Positions 1 to 5,606 of a stretch of DNA of 6,598 bases are shown here, piece after piece. Position numbers and translations under genes: made by a program. Each line of letters starts with the position of its first letter. The first letter of the stretch is position 1. Below the pieces are notes generated by a model. The model did no database searches, had not been told where the DNA came from, and worked only from the letters and a program-made list of their open reading frames with translations. Source of the DNA: Armatimonadota bacterium (GTDB lineage: Bacteria > Armatimonadota > Zipacnadia > Zipacnadales > UBA11051); assembly GCA_003542955.1 (NCBI GenBank), contig DPJP01000384.1:8659-15256 (forward strand). The letters run 5' to 3'.

Positions 1-197
1 GTGACCTGATCAGCAATGCTGAGGCCAACGAAGAGAGGTACCTGCTCAGACTCGCGACCATCCAGGCAGGGATCGAGGCCCTCGTCACCGCGGCGGATGC
101 GGGTGACGACGCGGCAACCGAGCGCGCGGTGCGTGAGCTGGACAACGAACGAGAACTGCTCGAGAAGGCCCTGCATGAACTCCGCCACATGGGCTGA
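1..197 (+). CDS. C-terminal end of an unrecognised helical protein (5' partial)
   Basis: An open frame enters from the left edge (first full codon at position 3) and ends at the TGA at 195-197, giving 64 visible residues that begin DLISNAEANEERYLL and end ALHELRHMG. The segment is rich in Glu, Ala, Leu, Arg and Asp and has a heptad-like spacing of Leu in the stretch ERAVRELDNERELLEKAL, so it is probably one or two long helices or a coiled coil. There is no cysteine, no membrane segment and no recognisable catalytic motif. The codon choice is GC-rich like that of the neighbours. I do not recognise the family. The next gene is on the same strand 45 nt downstream and in the same reading frame, so the two could share a transcript. 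The weak GGGCT/AGCCC inverted repeat just after the stop has no T-run and does not look like a terminator. Confidence 0.6.
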   Translation, partial: DLISNAEANEERYLLRLATIQAGIEALVTAADAGDDAATERAVRELDNERELLEKALHELRHMG

Positions 198-242
198 ACC
201 TCGAAGCCCGCAGCCGGACCTGTCGCCAGACGAAATGAAACC

Positions 243-1478
243 ATGATCGCGCATACCATTATACTCATTGTGCTGCTTCTCGGTGTCGCGGCTGTCGGAG
301 CCGCCGGTGACGTTGCGGCGCCACGCGTGGCGTACCGAGTCATCGAGCGCCACTACGGCCCGGATATCCGATTCAACGACTGGCAGGCTGAGGGAGCCGA
401 GATAGTCTGCGCGGGCGGGGCGCTCCTGGCATCCACCCGCACCGAGTGCACTGTGACGCGCAACGACTACCCGCTCCCCGGCGGCGGCGACGTCAGGCTC
501 GGGCTCACGTTCAGTCTCGAGCGTATTGGGCCTGAAGGCGCGCTCACGGTGCACTTCAACCGCCAGCCCAGGGGCCCCGACGGCTTCCGCGTGCGGATCG
601 ACCCCGCCTGCGTGAGCGTCACTCACAATGGCCGCGAGGTGCACCGGTCGCAGGCGTCGATTTCCGTCGCGCAGGAGCATGTCGCTGAGCTGGTCACGCT
701 CGGGGAGGACTATGCGGTGTCGCTCGACGGCGTGCACCTGGCCGCCGGGCGCATGGACCCTCCCTTCAACGAGAATTCAGGGCGCCTGGCCCTGGAACTG
801 AGCGATGCCGAGGTGTGGGTGCTCGCATGCGAGGAGAGCTTCATCGTCGCCGACCGGGAGTTTCCACAGTGGCGGCGGACGGAGCTGCTCTACGAGGAGA
901 CGTTTGGCCGGCAGGCGCTGGCCGACAACTGGGTCTGCAACGGCGAGCAACCCGCTGTAACAGATGATGCGTTCACCTTCACGCACATGAGCGTGAATGT
1001 CTGCCGCGAGCGCTTCGAGGGGCCAATAGCCGTTGACTGCGTTGTGGCGCCGATGCCGACGCAGGAGTACTCCGCCGGGGTGACCGATCTCATCTGCATC
1101 TGGATGATTGACAGGCCCGAGGGCGACCTGTTCGAGTACATGGCGAAACTGCCCGGGGCCGACCTGGCGCACTACCTGCCACTGCCCTTCTACTGGGTGG
1201 ACTTCGGGGGCACCAACAACAAAACCACGCGCCTGCGCAGGAACCCACACCGGCACCTGGTGCGCCAGTTCAACGACCGTGCCCGACTGCTGCGACGGGA
1301 CGCGACATACCACATCACAATGGTTCAGAACTCGGATGTGATCGAGTTCTGGGTCGACGGGCACTGCTGGATTAGGAGGCACGACCCCCACCCGCTCACT
1401 GCGGGCCATGTGGGGTTCAGGGCCTTCATCGCCGACGTGAAGCTCTCCGAACTGAAGGTATGGAGGATTGGACGATGA
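243..1478 (+). CDS. Exported two-domain beta-sandwich protein, YesU-like (DUF1961/DUF6250-type) C-terminal domain
   Basis: This is a 411-residue protein with an N-terminal signal peptide: a hydrophobic core at residues 5-20 (IILIVLLLGVAAVG) followed by a small-residue cleavage region near Ala20-Gly22. The n-region has no Lys or Arg, which is unusual, but no other in-frame start lies between this ATG and the stop of the preceding gene. No good Shine-Dalgarno is visible. Residues about 38-200 and 212-409 both read as beta-rich, lectin-like domains. The second has features I associate with the B. subtilis YesU group: an opening like LLYEETFG, a central FEYM...AHYLPLPFYWVDFGG block, a basic RLRRNPHRH loop, and a closing block of DVIEFWVDGH, DP, AGHVGFRA and LKVW. 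YesU sits in a rhamnogalacturonan-utilisation operon; that known context suggests carbohydrate binding or processing outside the cytoplasm, but activity is not established. The stop overlaps the next gene's start as ATGA. The family call rests on remembered motifs only. Confidence 0.75.
   Translation: MIAHTIILIVLLLGVAAVGAAGDVAAPRVAYRVIERHYGPDIRFNDWQAEGAEIVCAGGALLASTRTECTVTRNDYPLPGGGDVRLGLTFSLERIGPEGALTVHFNRQPRGPDGFRVRIDPACVSVTHNGREVHRSQASISVAQEHVAELVTLGEDYAVSLDGVHLAAGRMDPPFNENSGRLALELSDAEVWVLACEESFIVADREFPQWRRTELLYEETFGRQALADNWVCNGEQPAVTDDAFTFTHMSVNVCRERFEGPIAVDCVVAPMPTQEYSAGVTDLICIWMIDRPEGDLFEYMAKLPGADLAHYLPLPFYWVDFGGTNNKTTRLRRNPHRHLVRQFNDRARLLRRDATYHITMVQNSDVIEFWVDGHCWIRRHDPHPLTAGHVGFRAFIADVKLSELKVWRIGR
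1462..1466 (+). promoter_or_regulatory. Shine-Dalgarno GGAGG that fixes the dehydrogenase start
   Basis: GGAGG lies inside the end of the upstream gene and is 8 nt before the ATG at 1475. This ideal spacing favours the ATG at 1475 over the in-frame ATG at 1460, which overlaps the motif's upstream edge and would add five residues (MEDWT) before the Rossmann strand. It also supports translational coupling with the upstream gene. Confidence 0.8.
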
Positions 1479-2437
1479 TACGCATCGCACTCCTTGGCGC
1501 GGGCAGTCACAGCCGCTACAACCACGGTCCCGGCCTGAGGGCTGCCGCAGCGAAGTACCCCGACCTCGTCGAGCTGGCCGCGGTCTGCGACCTGGATGCG
1601 GACCGCGCCCAGGCGTACGCGGAGGACTTCGGCTTCCGGAAGGTCTACACGGACGTGCATCAGATGATCGATCAGGAGCACCTCGACGGCATCGTCGCCA
1701 TCACTCCGGTGCCGCTGACCGAACAGATCGCCTGCGCGCTGCTGCCCTACCGCATCCCGCTGGTCATAGAGAAGCCGCCCGGGCCGGACTCGGCATCCAC
1801 CGCGAGGATCATCGAGGTCGCCGACGAGTACGGCACACCCCACATGGTCTCGCTCAACCGCCGCTTCGGCCCGCCGCGACAAAGGGCCCTGCAGTGGCTG
1901 GCGTCCCAGACCGACCCAAGACCGGTGCGGCTTGCCGTCTCGCGCATGTTGCGCTTCAACAGGCGCGAGCCCGAGTTCAACACCAGCACGGGCATCCACA
2001 TCGTTGATGCCACGCTGTCACTCGTGGGCGAGCCGGAACGCGTCTGTGCATGTCACCTCCCCAGCTCCACGGAGGGTGCGCGCCTGACCCAGGCGTGCGT
2101 GGATTTCACGAACGGCAACCGGGCTCACATCTTCCTCTCACCGGTTGTGGGCAATCTCGAGGAAACCTACGAGCTGCACGGCGAGGACTACACGGTTAAG
2201 ATAGACGACGGCGCGGGCAGCCTGCAGGTATGGGATCACAACCAGCTTGTGGAGGAGTTCACCGTGCCGGAGGATGCCGAACCCGCCTACCGCAACGGGA
2301 CGTTCGGCGAGATGGAGCACTTCGTGCTGGCGGTCGCGGGACGGGCCGACTTCACTCCCGACCTGCGCGCCGCGCGGACATCACTGATGGTCGCGGAGGC
2401 CATCGACGCGGGCGGGGAGCACGACATGCGCGCATGA
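1475..2437 (+). CDS. Gfo/Idh/MocA family NAD(P)-dependent oxidoreductase
   Basis: The 320-residue product starts with a Rossmann beta strand and glycine turn (MIRIALLGAGSHSRYNHGP). An acidic residue pair ends the second strand (AVCDLDADRA, residues 36-45), as expected for NAD(P) binding. The family hallmark EKP is at residues 99-101 (VIEKPPG), with Lys100 the usual catalytic lysine. It is followed by SLNRRF (126-131) and by GIHIVD (173-178), where His175 and Asp178 match the H-x-x-D pattern of the C-terminal alpha/beta domain. These enzymes oxidise or reduce sugars, inositols and related polyols in the cytoplasm. The length is somewhat shorter than the usual 330-400 residues but nothing looks broken. 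Start chosen at 1475 from the Shine-Dalgarno and the ATGA overlap with the upstream gene. The upstream partner suggests carbohydrate metabolism; the actual substrate is unknown. The stop is 3 bp from that of the convergent gene. Confidence 0.92.
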   Translation: MIRIALLGAGSHSRYNHGPGLRAAAAKYPDLVELAAVCDLDADRAQAYAEDFGFRKVYTDVHQMIDQEHLDGIVAITPVPLTEQIACALLPYRIPLVIEKPPGPDSASTARIIEVADEYGTPHMVSLNRRFGPPRQRALQWLASQTDPRPVRLAVSRMLRFNRREPEFNTSTGIHIVDATLSLVGEPERVCACHLPSSTEGARLTQACVDFTNGNRAHIFLSPVVGNLEETYELHGEDYTVKIDDGAGSLQVWDHNQLVEEFTVPEDAEPAYRNGTFGEMEHFVLAVAGRADFTPDLRAARTSLMVAEAIDAGGEHDMRA

Positions 2438-2440
2438 TAC

Positions 2441-5179
2441 TCAGAAATCGTCGATGTACTGCGGCGCCAGATGGTGCTCTGCCACTTCGTCATCGCGTAC
2501 CGTCTGTGGCACGATAGCCGCGCTTCTGGGCACGCGGGCCGGGCAGGCGCGATCGAGCCTCGCCTCCATCGCCCAGAAGCAGATACCCGTCAGTACCGCA
2601 ACCGCAACCCATGCCTTCAGCGCCGGCAGGTGCAGCGCGCCGATCAGTATCACGAGCACGAGATTGCCCCCACAGGCCCCCGCCACGGCGCCCGAGTGCA
2701 CCGTGCCGTCGTGTGCCAGCCACGATCCGCCGCGGAAGAAGCAGCTCAGCCCGTGGATGAGCCCGAAGCTCATGCCGCTGACCCACAGCGCGCTGAGCGC
2801 ATCAAGCTTGGCCGCAAACAGCGAAACGATCAGGGCAACGATCGCCCCACCCACCGCACACATCACAGACCCGTCGGTCGCGGGGGTGTAGTTTCGGGCA
2901 ATGAAATCCTGAACCGGCCGGACCGCGCGCAGCAGTTCCTGCACGTGGCCGTCGAGTTGGCGCCCGTAGCGCAGCTCGGCGATCTCATCGAGCTTACTCT
3001 CCGCCTCCCAGTACTTGCGCTCGTGGGCGAGCTTCCTGGCCTCTCTGAGCAGCGTCGTCCCGGTCTCGCGGTCCGCCTGGGCCCAGGCCAGGTGAACCTC
3101 TCTCAGAACCTCCGCAGCGGCCTTGTTCAGCCCGTTGGTGATGTTCTCCGAAATGACACCCTCGAGAATACCTGCGGCATCCTCGAAGCAGCGCTCCCCG
3201 ATGAGTTCCTTCGCGCGCGCCACGCGGTTGGCGGCCTGCCGGTAGCGGTTGAGTTGCTCCTGAATCTGCTTGAACTGGTCCGAGACACCCCGTGCCTGGG
3301 CGGTCTTCAGGATGCGGTCGGCGTCCTCGATCTGCCCGTCCTCGACCATGGCGGCCACGGCGTCGGTATTCTGCAGCATCGAGGTGACGCGGGCGTTCTC
3401 GACTGCCGCGCGCGTCGAGGCAAGCTGCGCGAGTGTCGGCTCGTCGAGCAGGGGCAGGCGGTCCGCCTGATCGAGCAGTTCGATGGCGGCATCGTGCTCG
3501 CTGCGTCGGCTGCACTCGAGGGCGCGCTCGGCAAGTGTCTGCGCACGCGCGGTGGAGACCTTCGCCTGCGCTGCGTCGATGCCATCCGGCCGGTACGATA
3601 TCTGCACCCCGATCTGCTGCGCGGCGCCGATGGCGGCATCCGCGGTGTCGACGTCCTTCGTCGCCAGGGCCTCATTGGCCCGATGCACGCACGTGTCGAC
3701 GAACTCGTGCTTGATGCCGGTCACCTGCTGCTCGATCTCGATGATCTCGGAGTTGGTCGGCTGGGCCGCGCGCAGCAACTCGAGGCGCTCATCAGCCTGC
3801 CCGAACTCCCCGGCGAGGGCCCACTCACGGATTGCCCTCGCGTGCCGGGGCAGTCTGGCGGGGTCGCGGATGTCGAGTTCGGCGCGCAGTTGATCGATGC
3901 GCTCCCACAGCATGATATCGGCGACGGCATCAGCCGCGCCCTGCGCCCGCGCAGCCAGCGCGTGCGCCTCCGCGTACCGGGCCTCCACCGCCAACTGCTC
4001 CGCCTTGTCGAGCACTTCGTTGATCGCGGCACACGTCTCCGCCCGACGGACAGCCGCCCCACAGGCGGCCAGAGCCTCGACGTCATAGCGCACGGCCGGG
4101 TGCTCCGCAAGGGTCTGCGCCAGCTTGATCACCAACGGGTAGTCCCCAAGCGCCTCAGCCGTCTGAACCGCCACCAGGCCGAGCCTGCCTGCACCCGCCG
4201 CGTTGCCCAGGCGCGTGATCCAATCATGGGCCAGAGCGATGACCCGCCCCGCCGTATCCCCCATCTGGCAGCGCTGCTTCGGCTCGATGTTGGCAAAGCA
4301 GCGCTGGAGGTTTCCGACGGCGGTGAGAAGCTCGTCGACCCGCTCCGCCTCCTGGAGCAACGGCAGCGCCGTCTCGGCCAGCTCGAGAGCGTACTGCAGT
4401 TGCATGGGGTACCTGGGCGGGCGCCACCCGTAGTAGGCAATCATCCAGACCGCCGCATTGGCGCGCCGTTCATTCGCGTCGGCGGTGAGTTCCGGCGGCG
4501 ACTCGGGGTCCGCAGCCAGTGCAGCGTAGTGCGTCATCGCCTCGCTGAGCGCCTCCTCGGGGTTCGCGCCCGTGTGGAACTGGGCCTCGCCCAGGCCATA
4601 GCACAACCCCGCCCGCGCGTTCATAGGAACGCCGTCGGCGAAATGCCCCGAGTAGGCCCCCGCCCGCTTGAAGTTCGCCACCGCCTCTCCGTGGGCCCCA
4701 AGGCGGTTCTGCGCCACCCCCGCGAAGTAGCACACATGGAAGGCCAACTCGTGTTGCAGCGGCCCCGTGACGAACCCGATCATCGGCGTCATCCGGTAGG
4801 CCAGCGAGAGCAGGTCCTGGTACCGCCCCTCCGCGGCGGTCTCTCGCAGGCGCATGATGCAGGTGCCGGCGACACCGTGATAGTACTCCCGCACAAAGCG
4901 CTCCGGATTGGCGCGGATCAGCTGCAACTGCCACTGCATGGCGACGTCGGCGTTCTCGCCGCGCTCCCTGGCCCGCTCCCGGCATTCCTCACGCCGGCGC
5001 ACGGCGGTCCAGAAGGCCGCGTCGCCGACGCGCGCAGCCTCGAACAGCCGGCGTGCCTCCTCGTACAGGCGGCTGGCAGGCCCAAAGTGGCCCTCATTCT
5101 CGAGAGCCTCCGCGGCAATCAGCATGTCGCTGCCGTTGGCCAGCGGCAGGTCCTGGAAGTGCTCCAGACTCTGGTGCAT
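2441..5179 (-). CDS. Large TPR-like helical repeat protein with a four-helix C-terminal membrane domain
   Basis: The product has 912 residues and no signal peptide. Residues about 15-760 are almost wholly helical, with TPR-like helix pairs. The clearest are around 147-176 (YFAGVAQNRLGAHGEAVANF) and 188-221 (LCYGLGEAQFHTGANPEEAL); more diverged pairs occur at 395-415, 555-575, 605-630 and 708-735 (LREARKLAHERKYWEAESKL). Residues 771-789, 793-813, 829-849 and 852-870 are hydrophobic and Gly/Ala-rich, fitting four membrane helices, followed by a 42-residue soluble tail ending in YIDDF. The likely picture is a cytoplasmic repeat scaffold anchored in the inner membrane by its C-terminus, with a protein-protein interaction role. 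No enzyme motif is visible and I do not recognise a named family. The ATG at 5179 is the first start after an in-frame stop at 5207-5209; only a weak GAGAG precedes it closely. Codon use matches the neighbours. It converges on the dehydrogenase gene and diverges from glnA. Confidence 0.85.
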   Translation of the reverse strand: MHQSLEHFQDLPLANGSDMLIAAEALENEGHFGPASRLYEEARRLFEAARVGDAAFWTAVRRREECRERARERGENADVAMQWQLQLIRANPERFVREYYHGVAGTCIMRLRETAAEGRYQDLLSLAYRMTPMIGFVTGPLQHELAFHVCYFAGVAQNRLGAHGEAVANFKRAGAYSGHFADGVPMNARAGLCYGLGEAQFHTGANPEEALSEAMTHYAALAADPESPPELTADANERRANAAVWMIAYYGWRPPRYPMQLQYALELAETALPLLQEAERVDELLTAVGNLQRCFANIEPKQRCQMGDTAGRVIALAHDWITRLGNAAGAGRLGLVAVQTAEALGDYPLVIKLAQTLAEHPAVRYDVEALAACGAAVRRAETCAAINEVLDKAEQLAVEARYAEAHALAARAQGAADAVADIMLWERIDQLRAELDIRDPARLPRHARAIREWALAGEFGQADERLELLRAAQPTNSEIIEIEQQVTGIKHEFVDTCVHRANEALATKDVDTADAAIGAAQQIGVQISYRPDGIDAAQAKVSTARAQTLAERALECSRRSEHDAAIELLDQADRLPLLDEPTLAQLASTRAAVENARVTSMLQNTDAVAAMVEDGQIEDADRILKTAQARGVSDQFKQIQEQLNRYRQAANRVARAKELIGERCFEDAAGILEGVISENITNGLNKAAAEVLREVHLAWAQADRETGTTLLREARKLAHERKYWEAESKLDEIAELRYGRQLDGHVQELLRAVRPVQDFIARNYTPATDGSVMCAVGGAIVALIVSLFAAKLDALSALWVSGMSFGLIHGLSCFFRGGSWLAHDGTVHSGAVAGACGGNLVLVILIGALHLPALKAWVAVAVLTGICFWAMEARLDRACPARVPRSAAIVPQTVRDDEVAEHHLAPQYIDDF

Positions 5180-5394
5180 GACTCTCGATCGGGCCTGCGC
5201 CCGGCCCTATCGGACTCCTCTCTGCCCCGGCATGCAACTCCCCGCGGGCAGTCGCTGTCATCAAGTGTTCACATTGTCTATCGGCACGGACAGCCTTCGG
5301 GTAGAGGCCCCCGGCGCCCGCCGCCAGACTGGGAGATCGAGCTACAGCCGCCGCGGAAGAAGGCGCAGGCGCCAAAACCGCGTACAGAGCCTGT

Positions 5395-5423
5395 TTGACT
5401 TGCCCTGAACTCGGGAGTACAAT
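5395..5423 (+). promoter_or_regulatory. Sigma-70-type promoter for glnA
   Basis: TTGACT (5395-5400) and TACAAT (5418-5423) are separated by exactly 17 nt, with five of six consensus matches in each hexamer. Transcription would begin near 5430, leaving a leader of roughly 175 nt before the glnA GTG. The -10 box lies inside an inverted repeat, GTAC (5417-5420), 5-nt spacer, GTAC (5426-5429), which could serve as an operator. I see no sigma-54 -24/-12 pattern (GG-N10-GC) that stands out, so expression is probably by the housekeeping factor. Confidence 0.7.
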
Positions 5424-5485
5424 TCGTACCCGCGCCGCGGTGTGGGGTGTCGCCGGTGTGTTACGGAAAGTGTCACCACAGTTTT

Positions 5486-5497
5486 TCACAATTGTGA
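5486..5497. promoter_or_regulatory. Perfect 12-bp palindrome TCACAATTGTGA in the glnA leader
   Basis: TCACAATTGTGA reads the same on both strands and lies in an AT-rich island within a very GC-rich leader, about 55-65 nt downstream of the predicted transcription start. It has no loop, so it is better explained as a binding site for a dimeric regulator than as an RNA hairpin. The half-site TGTGA resembles the CRP/FNR type but in the opposite order and spacing from a CRP box. The regulator is unknown. A downstream position would favour repression. Confidence 0.45.
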
Positions 5498-5500
5498 TGC

Positions 5501-5540
5501 CACCCGGCGGAGCGTCCGGGTAACGCGGCCGTCACCCGGC
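5501..5540 (+). repeat. Direct repeats CACCCGGC in the glnA leader, with competing hairpins
   Basis: CACCCGGC occurs at 5501-5508 and 5533-5540, 32 bp apart. Between them CCGGGT (5516-5521) can pair with ACCCGG of the first copy (5502-5507, 6-bp stem, 8-nt loop) or with ACCCGG of the second copy (5534-5539, 6-bp stem, 12-nt loop). Only one can form at a time. The second copy is also in another possible hairpin, GTCAC (5531-5535) with GTGAC (5542-5546). The arrangement is what an attenuator or riboswitch expression platform can look like, but short GC-rich complementarities also arise by chance. No known riboswitch consensus was recognised. Confidence 0.35.
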
Positions 5541-5592
5541 TGTGACGAAGCGGCCATCGAACCTGCGCACGCAGTCTCCAAGTCACCATAAC

Positions 5593-5598
5593 AGGAGG
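5593..5598 (+). promoter_or_regulatory. Shine-Dalgarno AGGAGG setting the GTG start of glnA
   Basis: AGGAGG is a perfect match to the anti-Shine-Dalgarno and stands 8 nt before the GTG at 5607. This decides the otherwise less obvious GTG start; the first in-frame ATG is more than 200 nt downstream, inside conserved sequence. Confidence 0.88.
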
Positions 5599-5606
5599 AC
5601 TCAACC

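Larger units (their letters stand above)
5180..5606. other. Divergent intergenic region between the TPR/membrane gene and glnA
   Basis: About 427 bp lie between the two start codons. From 5180 to about 5394 the sequence is GC-rich with one AT-richer patch at 5255-5285. I searched that patch on the - strand for a promoter for the large gene and found only a poor candidate (TAGACA at 5275-5280 with no matching -10), so that promoter remains unplaced. From 5395 to 5606 lie the glnA promoter, a palindrome, repeated ACCCGG blocks and the glnA ribosome binding site, listed separately. No convincing small gene is seen here; the long + frame that crosses it is an antisense artefact. Confidence 0.7.

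Noticed and set aside
191..209. GGGCT/AGCCC inverted repeat after the first gene as a terminator
   Set aside because: The stem is only 5 bp with a 9-nt loop and there is no following T-run.
1460..1474. Upstream ATG at 1460 as the start of the dehydrogenase
   Set aside because: It would place the GGAGG motif inside the coding region and add five residues before the Rossmann strand; the ATG at 1475 has the motif at 8 nt and an ATGA overlap.
777..1490. A 237-codon - strand open frame within the exported-protein gene
   Set aside because: The + strand frame has a signal peptide, beta-sandwich motifs and the ATGA link to the next gene; the - strand product has none of these features.
5255..5285. 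Promoter for the large - strand gene in the AT-richer patch
   Set aside because: TAGACA at 5275-5280 could be a -35, but no acceptable -10 is found 16-18 nt downstream on the - strand.
2471..5398. A 975-codon + strand open frame lying antisense to the 912-residue gene
   Set aside because: Its codons lie exactly opposite the codons of the - strand gene, so it stays open simply because that gene lacks TTA, CTA and TCA codons, which are rare in GC-rich genomes. Its translation is Arg/His/Gly/Pro-rich without domains, while the - strand protein has coherent TPR-like and membrane segments.
5458..5476. GTGTTAC and GTGTCAC as a GlnR/TnrA-type nitrogen-regulator site
   Set aside because: The two elements are direct repeats 12 bp apart and do not fit the TGTNA-N7-TNACA pattern or the actinobacterial GTNAC-N6-GAAAC pattern.
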